From Zhouia spongiae (GTDB taxonomy: Bacteria > Bacteroidota > Bacteroidia > Flavobacteriales > Flavobacteriaceae): a DNA stretch of 64,000 nt. A program made the position numbers and the translations under genes. Every line of letters starts with the position of its first letter. The stretch's first letter is position 1. The notes under the pieces are model-generated. The model ran no database searches, was not told where the DNA came from, and saw only the letters and a program-made list of their open reading frames with translations. Positions 26,608 to 36,073 of the stretch are shown in pieces. Location of the stretch: NCBI RefSeq assembly GCF_022760175.1, contig NZ_CP094326.1, positions 3,026,804 through 3,090,803 on the forward strand. The letters run 5' to 3'.

Positions 26608-27483
26608 ATGAACATATTACAAATTAAGGAACTTTCCAAAACATATGCCAATGGTACACATGCATTAAGCAACGTGTCCATTACAATAACCAATGGGATG
26701 TTCGGGTTGCTGGGATCCAATGGTGCAGGAAAATCATCATTAATGCGGACCATTGCAGCACTCCAGGAGCCTTCATCAGGAACCATTACTTTTAACGGGG
26801 TAGACGTAATTAAGCATCCGCAGGAAATAAGAAAACAATTGGGATACTTGCCACAGGAATTCGGAGTTTATCCGAAAGTATCCGCAGTGCAATTACTCAA
26901 TCATATAGCCGTACTAAAAGGAATAACCGATAAAAAGGAGCGCAAAGAGCAGGTTGAGGCCTTACTCAATCAAACCAACCTGTATCAATACAGGAAAAAG
27001 GCGGTACATACATATTCGGGCGGGATGCGTCAACGATTCGGTATTGCGCAGGCCTTGCTCGGAAATCCTCAACTCATTATTGTCGACGAACCAACAGCGG
27101 GTCTGGACCCGGTAGAGCGCAACCGTTTTTTGAACCTGTTAAGCGAAATAGGTGAGAATGTTATTGTTATTCTGTCTACACATATTGTAGAAGACATACA
27201 CGACCTCTGTAAAAGCATGGCTATATTGGAAAAAGGCAGTATTGTAAAACACGGAAATCCGCGGGAACTCACCAACTCGCTGGAAGGAAAAATATGGTCA
27301 AAAGCAATAGACAAAAAAGATACTGAAAACTACAGAGCAAGTTTTAATGTTATTTCTACGCGCCTGGTTTCCGGAGAAACGGTAATCAGGGTGCTGTCTG
27401 AATACCCGTTAAACAACGGATTTAAACCGACAGAAGCTAATCTTGAGGATTTATATTTTTCAACTACATCCACCCAAAATTAA
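26608..27483 (+). CDS. ABC transporter ATP-binding protein
   Basis: 291 aa. Walker A GSNGAGKSS (36-44), Q-loop GYLPQEFGVYPKV, signature YSGGMRQRFG, Walker B LIIVDEPTAGLDP and the switch histidine in LSTHIVED. The DRA/CcmA-like class usually drives export or membrane remodelling. It is followed after 4 nt by its permease, which is fused to a peptidase. Divergent from the LytTR/kinase pair, which probably regulates it. Confidence 0.95.
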   Translation: MNILQIKELSKTYANGTHALSNVSITITNGMFGLLGSNGAGKSSLMRTIAALQEPSSGTITFNGVDVIKHPQEIRKQLGYLPQEFGVYPKVSAVQLLNHIAVLKGITDKKERKEQVEALLNQTNLYQYRKKAVHTYSGGMRQRFGIAQALLGNPQLIIVDEPTAGLDPVERNRFLNLLSEIGENVIVILSTHIVEDIHDLCKSMAILEKGSIVKHGNPRELTNSLEGKIWSKAIDKKDTENYRASFNVISTRLVSGETVIRVLSEYPLNNGFKPTEANLEDLYFSTTSTQN

Positions 27484-27487
27484 TAAG

Positions 27488-30400
27488 ATGCTAAAACAAT
27501 TATTACGCTTTGAAACATTTTACCAGCTACGGCAAAGGGCATTTTTATGGCTTTCTCTGCTCTTTCTGGGGTTTGGTTTTCTGATGGGAAAGCAGGGCGC
27601 TACCCGCGGAAATGTTCTTTTTAATGCATCGTATGCGATTAGTCATATTGTAGCGCTGTTTACACTGGGAAGTGTGTTTATTATTATGTTTTTTACAGTA
27701 AGTGGCGTGTTGAGAGACAAACAGTATCAGACGGAAAGGCTGATATTCAGTACCTCGTTAAGTAAGCCCCAGTTTTTTATTAGCAGGTTTTTAGGGATTT
27801 TTATAAGCAGTTTAGTAACATTCAGTATGTTCCTTATCGGGTTTTATATAAGCACTCTGCTTCCGGATATTGATCCTGAACGTAAAGCCCTGTTTAATAT
27901 GCAGTATTATTTACAGGCATGGGGCATCATTATTGTACCGAATATTTTTATATGCAGCGCTATTATTTTTTCTGTAGGCATATTATCCGGAAACACACTA
28001 GCTACCTATGTAAGTGCCATTTTTATATATGTATTGTACTTTATCTGTTCACTGTTCCTGAATTCACCCTTAATAGCCCAATCGGTACCGGCATCTCCCG
28101 AAGGCATGGTTATTGCCGCATTATCTGATCCTTTTGGAATTTCGGCATTCTTTGAGCAAACTCAATACTGGACCCCATTTCAGAAAAATACGGAAATGAT
28201 TTCGTTTTCCGGGTATTTTATGTGGAACAGGCTCATATGGCTTGTTATTGCATTGGGTGTTTTTGTGACGATCTACCGTTTTTTTTCATTTAGGATAAAG
28301 AATCAGAACGTAAAAAAGGCCCCTGGTAAAGGAATAACCAACAACAATACTGTTTATAGACAGGTAGCTGTCAGAACAGATCAGCGCAAACCGGTTTCTG
28401 TTTATCTGTCATTATTGAGTATAGAGCTAAGAGGGGTATTTAGGAGTCTTTCCTTCATGGCTGTATTGCTTTGCTGGATCGTCATTGGCGTTTCTGAAAT
28501 TTATTCCAGGTTTTACCGGGGAGGGGAATACAACGACAGCTTATACCCGGCTGCCGGGTTGCTTGTAGAACGGATTCACCAGCCGCTGTTCATCCTCAGC
28601 CTGATATTGATCGTCTTCTTTGGCGGAGAATTATTCTGGAAAGCACGAGGTTTTAATTTCAATTCAATCATTGATACAACACCGACATCAAATGGAGTAT
28701 TTTACCTTGCAAAAATCAGCGCACTAATCTGCCTGCCCATGTTATTGACCATTACAGGGATTATAATAGGTGTCGTATTTCAATGGGTATTGGGATATGA
28801 TGATCTTGAACCCCGCGTATATCTTTCACTTTTGCTATATCAATTTATTACAACATTCATTTATTCCGCATTAACACTATTCATCCAAAATTTGATTCAT
28901 CATAAATATATAGGAATGACCATTACGGGAATACTGATTATTGTACTTGGTACATCTATGTCGGAAGTTGTAGGGATTGTTCATCCGTTATTCCGTTTTG
29001 GTTACATCCCGTTCCCTGGATATACAAGCATGAATGGTTATTCAGATGCGATAAGCATGATCCGTCATTTGGCGGGATACTGGATGTCTTTTGCTTTTGT
29101 GTTGGCAATGATAACTTATAAACTATGGAAAAGAGGACGTGTTAAAAGTCTGGAGTACAGGTGGAAACAGTTATTGTCAGGGTGGAACAAAATGAATACG
29201 GCAGTATTTCTTATCCTTTGTGTGGCTTCGTTAGGCTATGGTTCTATAATCTTCTATAATAAAAATATAGTGAACCCGTATCAGACAGTATCCGGTTATT
29301 TAGACAGGAGTCAATTGTATGAACAAAAGTATAAAAAGTACGATACCCTTCCGCAGTTGTTTCCGGTCGCTATCAGTACATCGATGGATATATATCCGAA
29401 AGAACGCAGGTACAGGGTAAGGGTCAATAACACACTACGGAATAGAGATCACAGAAAGGCAACTTTTATTTTTATAAGCGAAAAAGAAAAACTGGATTCA
29501 ATTACACTTGAAAATGCAGTGTTAAAGGAAAGAGATTCCGTTTTAGGAACCTATTTATTTGAGTTTTGTAACCCTGTTTTACCAGGAGAATCGGTCAGGT
29601 TCAGTTATGAGATCGATCAGCAGCAAAGCGGGTATGAATTCACTAATGCAATTGTGGCTAACGGATCTTATATCAGGCATAATGATTTTAATCCTGTACT
29701 TGGGTACCGGAACAGCCTTGAAATCCAGGATCGTTTTGAAAGAAAGAAAAGGGGGTTACCGGAATTAAATGATGCCGAAGAAAGTGATGAACATATTTTC
29801 AGTGAATCTTCAGGCTTTGGAAAAATAGATTACGAAACCGTTATTTCTACAAGTGATGATCAAACGGCTATCGGGTCGGGCGATTTATTAGAAAAATGGT
29901 CTGAAAACGGAAGAAGTTATTTTAAATACAAGACTACAGATAAAATTTTGCCTAACGTAGGGTATTTTTCAGCAAATTATAAGGTGAGAACAGATCGCTT
30001 TAAAGATGTGAAGATAACGCAATATTACCATGAACCACATTATTTTAATATAGATACGATTCAGATCGCAGCTAAAAAAGCATTGGAATATTGCATCTCC
30101 AACTTTGGAGATTATGGTTTTGATCACCTTCGTATAGCAGAAGTACCCGGGCATTGGAGTATGGGAGGGTATGCACATCCGGGAACCATCAGTATGGTAG
30201 AAGACAGGCTATACCTGACAGACATACGGAATGAAAATGATTTTAACCTGGTCGCTAAAAGAACGATACATGAGGTCTCTCATCAATGGTGGGGCCATCT
30301 ACTTACACCCAAACTTGCACCGGGAGGCGCTCTTCTGGTTGAAGGATTCGCAAAATATACCGAAGCAGTGGTGATGGAAAAACTATACGGTAAAAAAGCC

Positions 30401-31048
30401 CTATGGAAGTTGAGTGACAATGCCATAAGACGTTATTTTACAGGACGTTCGTATGCGCTGTCGGAAGAACCTCCTTTGTATAGAGTAGAAGGAGAGAGTT
30501 ACCTCTCGTACGGGAAAGCCTTTACCGTTTTGTATGCCATAAAAGAGTTGATCGGGGAGGAGAGAGTTAACCTTGCCTTGAGACGCACAATAGGTAAGCA
30601 TCAAAATGAAGAGATTTTTACAGCGACAGCAGATGATTTTATAGATGAATTATATAAAGTGACACCGGCTACTTACCATTCTTTGGTAGACGACTGGTTT
30701 AAACGCGTAATTACTTACGACCTTCGGGTTGAGAACGTGAAGTCAAAAGAGTTAAAAGACGGCGGGTATGAGATAGAATTACAGCTTGTTTCAAAACGTT
30801 TTAAGACATTAGAGGGCGGACAAGAAGTTCAGGTAGGGATGGATGAACCTGTCCAGATAGGTTTATTCAGTACACATCCTGAAGATATGGAAACAAAAAG
30901 CGGTAAAGAGATTATCTATTTAAAAGCACACCAGCTGTCGGAAGATAAAACAACTATACGCATGATAGTAGACGAAGAACCGGCTTATGTAGCGGTAGAT
31001 CCTTTTGGAACCCGCTTAGATGCCAACAGGGCTGATAATATAAAGTAA
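27488..31048 (+). CDS. ABC permease fused to an M1-type metallopeptidase
   Basis: 1186 aa from ATG 27488 (MLKQLLRFETFYQLRQ); the longer frame from 27443 overlaps the ATPase gene and is rejected. Residues 1-590 hold about 12 membrane helices in two ABC-2-like halves. The C-terminal half (about 640-1186) is an M1-like peptidase: HEVSHQWWGH (H928, E929, H932) followed by E952 after 19 residues. The canonical GxMEN exopeptidase loop is replaced by WSMGGYAHPGT. This domain set is known in Bacteroidota; the substrate is not. Confidence 0.92.
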   Translation: MLKQLLRFETFYQLRQRAFLWLSLLFLGFGFLMGKQGATRGNVLFNASYAISHIVALFTLGSVFIIMFFTVSGVLRDKQYQTERLIFSTSLSKPQFFISRFLGIFISSLVTFSMFLIGFYISTLLPDIDPERKALFNMQYYLQAWGIIIVPNIFICSAIIFSVGILSGNTLATYVSAIFIYVLYFICSLFLNSPLIAQSVPASPEGMVIAALSDPFGISAFFEQTQYWTPFQKNTEMISFSGYFMWNRLIWLVIALGVFVTIYRFFSFRIKNQNVKKAPGKGITNNNTVYRQVAVRTDQRKPVSVYLSLLSIELRGVFRSLSFMAVLLCWIVIGVSEIYSRFYRGGEYNDSLYPAAGLLVERIHQPLFILSLILIVFFGGELFWKARGFNFNSIIDTTPTSNGVFYLAKISALICLPMLLTITGIIIGVVFQWVLGYDDLEPRVYLSLLLYQFITTFIYSALTLFIQNLIHHKYIGMTITGILIIVLGTSMSEVVGIVHPLFRFGYIPFPGYTSMNGYSDAISMIRHLAGYWMSFAFVLAMITYKLWKRGRVKSLEYRWKQLLSGWNKMNTAVFLILCVASLGYGSIIFYNKNIVNPYQTVSGYLDRSQLYEQKYKKYDTLPQLFPVAISTSMDIYPKERRYRVRVNNTLRNRDHRKATFIFISEKEKLDSITLENAVLKERDSVLGTYLFEFCNPVLPGESVRFSYEIDQQQSGYEFTNAIVANGSYIRHNDFNPVLGYRNSLEIQDRFERKKRGLPELNDAEESDEHIFSESSGFGKIDYETVISTSDDQTAIGSGDLLEKWSENGRSYFKYKTTDKILPNVGYFSANYKVRTDRFKDVKITQYYHEPHYFNIDTIQIAAKKALEYCISNFGDYGFDHLRIAEVPGHWSMGGYAHPGTISMVEDRLYLTDIRNENDFNLVAKRTIHEVSHQWWGHLLTPKLAPGGALLVEGFAKYTEAVVMEKLYGKKALWKLSDNAIRRYFTGRSYALSEEPPLYRVEGESYLSYGKAFTVLYAIKELIGEERVNLALRRTIGKHQNEEIFTATADDFIDELYKVTPATYHSLVDDWFKRVITYDLRVENVKSKELKDGGYEIELQLVSKRFKTLEGGQEVQVGMDEPVQIGLFSTHPEDMETKSGKEIIYLKAHQLSEDKTTIRMIVDEEPAYVAVDPFGTRLDANRADNIK

Positions 31049-31069
31049 TGGTGCAATACAGGCACTCTA

Positions 31070-31642
31070 CTATACCAGTTTATTAACTGGTATAGTATCT
31101 CCCGGTTTCAAACCGTTTAAAAATATATTTCCTATTCTGATACGTACCAATCGCAAGGTAGGAAAGTCTACTGCCGATGTCATTTTCCTTACTTGCCTGT
31201 ATTTGCCTTCAGTGATGGTTACACTGATCCAGCTTGTTGGTCCGTGACGGGCATCCCTGATCTTTTTTGAGCGTTCGGGGAGCGAAGGAGGAGCTATCTT
31301 TTTAACCTTGCACGGTTTGGTTTGATATTTTTTCCCATGAATCCCAATAGGAACACCTCTAGATAATTGTTCAATAGCTTTTTCTGTAATTTCTCCGTCT
31401 ACCTGTACATAATACTCCTTTTCAAAACTACTGCTGTTTATCGTATTGCATAACTTACCATCTGTGGTGAGTAGTAATAAGCCTTCAGATTTTTCATCAA
31501 GCCTGCCTACAGGCATTGTGCCTGAGGGGAAATCATACAACTCATTAATAAACTTCTTTTTTCTTAACTGTCTGTCATCATTGCTGTTAAGTTGGCTGAT
31601 ATAACCATAAGGTTTAAAAAGGATAAAGTGTTGTTGCTCCAT
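31070..31642 (-). CDS. Pseudouridine synthase, RsuA/RluB/E/F family (RluE-like)
   Basis: 190 aa from the ATG at 31642 (MEQQHFILFKPYGYISQL); an upstream start at 31690 would add 16 residues with no family match. Catalytic Asp is in MPVGRLDEKSEGLLLLTTDG. Other family segments are KPYGYISQ, KEYYVQVDGEI and KYRQVRKMTSAVDFPTLRLVR. No S4 domain, as in RluE, which modifies U2457 of 23S rRNA in E. coli. Target inferred from the short domain layout. Confidence 0.92.
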   Translation of the reverse strand: MEQQHFILFKPYGYISQLNSNDDRQLRKKKFINELYDFPSGTMPVGRLDEKSEGLLLLTTDGKLCNTINSSSFEKEYYVQVDGEITEKAIEQLSRGVPIGIHGKKYQTKPCKVKKIAPPSLPERSKKIRDARHGPTSWISVTITEGKYRQVRKMTSAVDFPTLRLVRIRIGNIFLNGLKPGDTIPVNKLV

Positions 31643-31771
31643 ATTCATTGCACTCTGCAGCGAAATTAAGCAATTCATTAAGATTATCAAGAAACGGTAA
31701 GTGTACTTGTTAAGTTTTTGTCAATTTACAAGATTTCGAGTGTATTATAGGAGAAGCCGTTTTAGAAACCA

Positions 31772-31779
31772 TACATTTG
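31772..31779 (+). promoter_or_regulatory. -7 promoter element upstream of the FKBP gene
   Basis: TACATTTG matches TAnnTTTG, 39 nt before the FKBP start codon, leaving an AT-rich leader. No convincing -33 TTG at 19-21 nt upstream. Confidence 0.45.
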
Positions 31780-31818
31780 CAAAACATTAATATACTATAA
31801 ATTAGAAAGATTTTATTT

Positions 31819-32247
31819 ATGAGTAAAGTAAAGGCAAACGATACCGTAAGCGTACATTACACAGGAAAATTAACTAATGGAGATGTTTTTGACAGCTCTG
31901 CAGCCAGAGGTCCTCTAGAAGTTAAACTAGGTGACGGAATGTTAATCCCTGGTTTTGAGAAAGGTTTGGTAGGAATGGAAGTCAACGAGAAAAAAACCAT
32001 TAGCATACCAAAAGAAGAAGCTTATGGAGAAGTGAGGGAAGAGCTTTTTCAGGTAGTGAAGAATGAAGAGTTACCGCAAGATATTAAGCCGGAAGTTGGT
32101 ATGGGCTTGGTTGCTTCAAGTCCCGACGGAAGAGAGCAACAGCTTCGTATTGCCGAAGTAAAGGAAGACCATATTGTAATCGATGCCAACCATCCGCTGG
32201 CGGGTCAGGACCTGATTTTTGACCTGGAGTTGATCGAAATCAAATAA
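31819..32247 (+). CDS. FKBP-type peptidyl-prolyl isomerase, SlyD-like
   Basis: 142 aa. FKBP domain split by an IF chaperone insertion, as in SlyD: VSVHYTGKLTNGDVFDSS, MLIPGFEKGLVGM, the inserted region ELFQVVKNEELPQDI, and the closing NHPLAGQDLIFDLEL. No histidine-rich tail, so metal storage as in E. coli SlyD is not expected. No signal peptide; it should act in cytosolic protein folding. Followed by repeat copy C and a terminator. Confidence 0.95.
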   Translation: MSKVKANDTVSVHYTGKLTNGDVFDSSAARGPLEVKLGDGMLIPGFEKGLVGMEVNEKKTISIPKEEAYGEVREELFQVVKNEELPQDIKPEVGMGLVASSPDGREQQLRIAEVKEDHIVIDANHPLAGQDLIFDLELIEIK

Positions 32248-32258
32248 TCAGAAAGCGA

Positions 32259-32388
32259 ATTACTTCGGGGCAAGCCCAATGAAATTCCTTTAGGAACATT
32301 TCACAAGGGCAAGCCCAATGAAATTCTTTCAAAAATATTTTACAAGGGCAAGCGTCGAAGCATTTAAATCTCGATGATCGAGTAAAAA
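32259..32388 (-). repeat. 180-bp repeat family, copy C (inverted, hairpin duplicated)
   Basis: On the minus strand it starts TACTCGATCATCGAGATTT like copies A and B and ends GGGCTTGCCCCGAAGTAA like copy A. In between, the hairpin unit (GCCCTTGTGAAAT...ATTTCATTGGGC) occurs twice in tandem and the roughly 90-bp middle block of A and B is missing. It fills most of the gap after the FKBP gene. Confidence 0.82.
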
Positions 32389-32394
32389 TACCTG

Positions 32395-32425
32395 AAGCCA
32401 TTCATTGATTTGAATGGCTTTTTTT
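32395..32425 (+). terminator. Rho-independent terminator after the FKBP gene
   Basis: AAGCCATTC/GAATGGCTT, 9-bp stem, 8-nt loop, followed by a run of T; located just beyond repeat copy C. Confidence 0.88.
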
Positions 32426-32465
32426 ATGCATGATATTTATCATAATCTTTATGGTGATTAAGGGG

Positions 32466-32473
32466 TAATTTTG
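32466..32473 (+). promoter_or_regulatory. -7 promoter element of the formate-THF ligase gene
   Basis: TAATTTTG matches TAnnTTTG and lies 23 nt before the start codon, giving a short leader. A weak TTTATG-like -33 lies about 20 nt upstream. Confidence 0.5.
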
Positions 32474-32495
32474 AGGAAACTTAAAACCTGTAATT

Positions 32496-34169
32496 ATGTT
32501 TCTTTCCGATATAGAAATTGCCCAATCTAATCCAATGACCCATATAAAAAACATAGCTCATAAACTCTATCTGGATGAAGATAACCTGGAGATGTATGGA
32601 AATTACAAGGCAAAACTGCCTTTAGATCTTATCGACGAAGATAAAATTGAAAAAAGCAATTTAATTTTAGTTACAGCCATTACCCCGACCCCGGCCGGAG
32701 AGGGTAAAACAACGGTTTCCATAGGACTTTCCGAAGGAATGAACTTTATAGGAAAACAATCAACGGTAGTCCTACGCGAACCTTCTTTAGGCCCGGTGTT
32801 TGGTATCAAAGGCGGGGCTGCGGGAGGAGGATGCTCCCAAGTGGTTCCGATGGAGGACATCAATCTGCATTTTACAGGCGATTTTAATGCCATAGAAAAA
32901 GCAAATAACTTATTATCGGCCTTAATAGATAATAACTTGCAAAGCAGAACAAAAAGCCTCGATATCGACCCGAGAACAATTTTATGGAAGCGTGTTATCG
33001 ATATGAACGATAGGGCATTACGCAATATTATAGTTGGACTGGGAGGAACCGCAAACGGAATACCAAGAGAAGACGGATTTAATATAACACCGGCATCCGA
33101 AGTAATGGCCATTTTGTGCATGGCAAAAGATTTTGAAGATTTAAAAGAACGGTTGGGAAACATTTTTATAGGATATACTTTCGATAAGAAGCCGGTATTT
33201 GCTAAAGATTTAAAAGCACAAAACGCAATGGCCATCTTATTAAAAGATGCTATAAAGCCTAATCTTGTACAGACACTGGAGAAAAACCCTGCCATCATCC
33301 ACGGAGGCCCGTTTGCTAATATAGCCCAGGGTACCAATTCGATCATAGCAACAAAAATGGCCATGTCGTTGTCTGATTATGTAATAACTGAAGCAGGTTT
33401 TGGAGCCGACCTTGGAGCCGAGAAATTTTTGAATATCAAGGCAGCCTATGCCGGACTTAATCCAAAAGCAGTTGTTCTGGTAGCAACAATAAGAGCCTTA
33501 AAGCACCATGGAGGAGTAGACAAAGAGGAGTATAATGCTCCTGATTTAGAAGCTGTTAAAAAAGGATTCTGTAACCTCGAAAAGCATATTGAGAACATTA
33601 GGAAATTTAATCTGACTCCAATTGTTGCCATTAATAGCTTTGTTTCAGATACGATGGAAGAACAGGATTATATCATTCAAAAATGTAAAACCCTGGGTAT
33701 TGAAGCCGTTGTTTCCAAAAGCTGGCAGATGGGTGGGGAAGGTAATATTGAACTGGCTAAAGCAGTAACTGAAATTGTTGATAGTAATAACGATAGTTAC
33801 AAACCACTTTATCAATGGGACGATCCCGTTAAAGCCAAAGTAGAAATCATAGCGCGTAGTATTTATGGAGCGATTGCGGTAGATTATAGCCCTTTGGCAA
33901 ATCAGAAACTTAAAAAGATCAAAGAACTGGGATTTGAAAACTTTGCTGTATGTATGGCTAAAACCCAAACCTCGTTTTCAGATAACCCGAAACTAACCGG
34001 CAGGCCTGAAGGCTTTCACATTACGGTTAGGGACATAGAAATTGCTGCGGGGGCCAAATTCATAATTCCAATTTTAGGAAGTATGATGAGAATGCCCGGG
34101 CTGCCCGAAACTCCGGCTTCTGAAGGAATGCAGATAGACGAAAACGGGATTATAAGTGGTCTGTCTTAA
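32496..34169 (+). CDS. fhs: Formate--tetrahydrofolate ligase
   Basis: 557 aa, the family length. It makes 10-formyl-THF from formate, THF and ATP, feeding purine and one-carbon metabolism. The nucleotide loop is TPTPAGEGKTTVSIGL; further signatures are REPSLGPVFGIKGGAAGGG, HFTGDFNAIEKANN, EAGFGADLGAEKF and KTQTSFSDNPKLTGRP. Single gene with its own -7 element at 32466. Repeat copy D begins 15 nt after its stop. Confidence 0.97.
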   Translation: MFLSDIEIAQSNPMTHIKNIAHKLYLDEDNLEMYGNYKAKLPLDLIDEDKIEKSNLILVTAITPTPAGEGKTTVSIGLSEGMNFIGKQSTVVLREPSLGPVFGIKGGAAGGGCSQVVPMEDINLHFTGDFNAIEKANNLLSALIDNNLQSRTKSLDIDPRTILWKRVIDMNDRALRNIIVGLGGTANGIPREDGFNITPASEVMAILCMAKDFEDLKERLGNIFIGYTFDKKPVFAKDLKAQNAMAILLKDAIKPNLVQTLEKNPAIIHGGPFANIAQGTNSIIATKMAMSLSDYVITEAGFGADLGAEKFLNIKAAYAGLNPKAVVLVATIRALKHHGGVDKEEYNAPDLEAVKKGFCNLEKHIENIRKFNLTPIVAINSFVSDTMEEQDYIIQKCKTLGIEAVVSKSWQMGGEGNIELAKAVTEIVDSNNDSYKPLYQWDDPVKAKVEIIARSIYGAIAVDYSPLANQKLKKIKELGFENFAVCMAKTQTSFSDNPKLTGRPEGFHITVRDIEIAAGAKFIIPILGSMMRMPGLPETPASEGMQIDENGIISGLS

Positions 34170-34183
34170 AAAGTCGGTTGCGA

Positions 34184-34247
34184 ACTACCGGAGGGCGACC
34201 CTGAGAAATTCCTTTGGTTCTCCGGCAAGGACGAGCGTCGGGGTTTT
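34184..34247 (-). repeat. 180-bp repeat family, divergent partial copy D
   Basis: On the minus strand it reads CCCCGACGCTCGTCCTTG and later GGAATTTCTCAGGG, matching the hairpin arms of copies A/B (CCGACGCTTGTCCTTA and GGAATTTCATAGGA) with several changes. CCGGAG (34188-34193) and CTCCGG (34220-34225) give it a stem. Located right after fhs. Confidence 0.55.
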
Positions 34248-34306
34248 TGATAAGTTATGGGATTATACCGCATTTAACAAGTGAATATAAAAATTATGAA
34301 ATTCAT

Positions 34307-34415
34307 CATAGGGTAAGTATTTGGTCAAGTTTAATTTTTAATTATATTTAAATCCCAAATCATTTTAATTTGAATAAAGTTTATTCATATACCAACTTAC
34401 CAAACTTACCCTATG
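34307..34415. repeat. Long inverted repeat ending on the start codon of the T9SS protein gene
   Basis: The left arm (34307-34331, starting CATAGGGTAAGT) and the right arm (34394-34415, ending ACTTACCCTATG) are near-perfect reverse complements over about 22 positions. They flank a 62-bp AT-rich segment that includes the palindrome GAATAAAGTTTATTC (34372-34386). The final ATG of the right arm is the start codon at 34413. Confidence 0.8.
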
Positions 34416-35873
34416 AATCTATTCGGAAAATTTTGCGTAGCATTATTTCTAATGCCTGCGGTTTTGTCTTATGCCCAGATTACACCAGTAAATACAGTTT
34501 ATATCTCTCAGGAGGTATGTGCCAGTGAAAATTTCATAGATCTGTCGGGTTGGCTCCCGGACAATGCTATTATGGGTGGTAGCTGGTCTCCGGTTACATC
34601 AGGCGGTACAGGTATATTCGATCCGGATGCAGACCCGGCGGGGGTCTATACTTACACTGCAACCGATGGGGTAGGTACCTATTCGGTAGAAATAACAATA
34701 ACTATTGTCGATCCGCCGGTTTCTACACATGCTGCTACAACGCTATGCAGCAATGCAGGGCCTGTAGACCTGGCAGCATTTATAAATAATGCTTCCGGAA
34801 CAGGTACCTGGCTTCCCGGGCTGTCGAGTGGAACCGGCGTTTTTAATCCTGCGGCTGATCCACCGGGGATATATTCGTATGTCGTAAGCGGCCCTTGCGG
34901 AACTATAGTCTCCGAAGTTTATGTTTCCGTAATTGATACTCCTGACCCGGGTACGGATTCCATAATAAGCGTTTGTGCCGGCAACAATTCAGTAAATCTG
35001 TTTGATGTACTGGGCGGAAATCCAGATCCGGGAGGATTTTGGACCCCTTCACTACATAGCGGGGAATCAGAATTTAATCCCCAACGCGACCTTGAGGGAA
35101 CTTATACTTATACAGTGGGAAATGATGAATGTGGCTATACGGCATCTGCGGTAACGGTATCTATAGACCGGGCACCTGATGCCGGTTCGGATGCGGCTGT
35201 TGAATTGTGCATGAATTCCGGAACTATCAATCTTTTTAGTCTGTTGGGTAACGATCCTGATACCGGAGGGACATGGTTTCCGGCATTGAATAGTAATTCC
35301 GGTTGGTTCGATCCGCTATCTGATCCTGCCGGGGTATATACGTACAGAGTGTCTAACGGATCATGCGCCACGTCTGAAGCTAAGGTAACTGTAAACCTGA
35401 TCAATACCGGTCAGGAGCCCCGCTTACAGCTAAGTGTTACAGGCTCACTGAATTACAATATGATCCGAGTGGAAATTCCCGAAGCTTATAAGTATCATTA
35501 TTCATTAGATAATGCTATATACCAGTCATCTAACATTTTTGAAAACCTTGAAGGGGGCAAATACACCGTATATATCAGGGAAATCAATGGGTGTGGATTT
35601 TATACCCGGGATGTGGTAATACTGGGTGGCCCGGATTTTTTCACTCCTAATGGAGACGGAATAAATGACTTCTGGAATTTACAGATTTCAAACATTGGAT
35701 ATACCGTCAATATTTACGACAGGTACGGCCGGCCGATTGAAAGTTTCAACGATGCCAGTGTTGGATGGGATGGAAATTTTAAGGGCAGCCCTTTACCATC
35801 TGCAGATTATTGGTTCTTGGTGAATTTTAAAGACGGATCTGTTAAAAACGGACATTTCACATTGCTCAGGTGA
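34413..35873 (+). CDS. Secreted repeat protein with T9SS type B (gliding motility) sorting domain
   Basis: 486 aa. Signal peptide about 1-21 (ending LSYA). Four tandem units of 70-80 residues (about 30-335) each open with a Cys plus NxxxxDL-type stretch and contain GGTGIFDPDADPAGVYTYT-like cores, resembling Ig/PKD-like adhesin modules. A short linker domain follows. The C-terminal 85 residues (FFTPNGDGINDFWNL, VNIYDRYGRPIESF, PSADYWFLVNFKDG) are the CHU_C/TIGR04131 sorting domain that directs type IX secretion and surface attachment. Likely adhesion or gliding function. Confidence 0.9.
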   Translation: MNLFGKFCVALFLMPAVLSYAQITPVNTVYISQEVCASENFIDLSGWLPDNAIMGGSWSPVTSGGTGIFDPDADPAGVYTYTATDGVGTYSVEITITIVDPPVSTHAATTLCSNAGPVDLAAFINNASGTGTWLPGLSSGTGVFNPAADPPGIYSYVVSGPCGTIVSEVYVSVIDTPDPGTDSIISVCAGNNSVNLFDVLGGNPDPGGFWTPSLHSGESEFNPQRDLEGTYTYTVGNDECGYTASAVTVSIDRAPDAGSDAAVELCMNSGTINLFSLLGNDPDTGGTWFPALNSNSGWFDPLSDPAGVYTYRVSNGSCATSEAKVTVNLINTGQEPRLQLSVTGSLNYNMIRVEIPEAYKYHYSLDNAIYQSSNIFENLEGGKYTVYIREINGCGFYTRDVVILGGPDFFTPNGDGINDFWNLQISNIGYTVNIYDRYGRPIESFNDASVGWDGNFKGSPLPSADYWFLVNFKDGSVKNGHFTLLR

Positions 35874-36011
35874 TCGTAGCTTTTGTGTCTTTGATTGTTA
35901 ATAAGCGAAGTATGTAAGCATTTTAACGATTCATTTTCATAAAACAGTTTATAAATCGTAATTTAAATACAGATTAGTAGCACAAACCCCATATAAAGTA
36001 GTTGCTAATAT

Positions 36012-36060
36012 AAATCGGGTGTTATATAGATGTACAAATGGCCCGGACACCCGATTTTTT
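36012..36060 (+). terminator. Rho-independent terminator after the T9SS protein gene
   Basis: AATCGGGTGT pairs with ACACCCGATT; the hairpin ends in a run of six T. It lies 138 nt beyond the stop codon. Confidence 0.85.
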
Positions 36061-36073
36061 CTTTCGGTCATTT

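Noticed and set aside
27443-27487. Upstream start for the ABC permease/M1 fusion
   Set aside because: Would overlap the ATPase gene by 40 nt in another frame; ATG 27488 gives the typical permease N-terminus.
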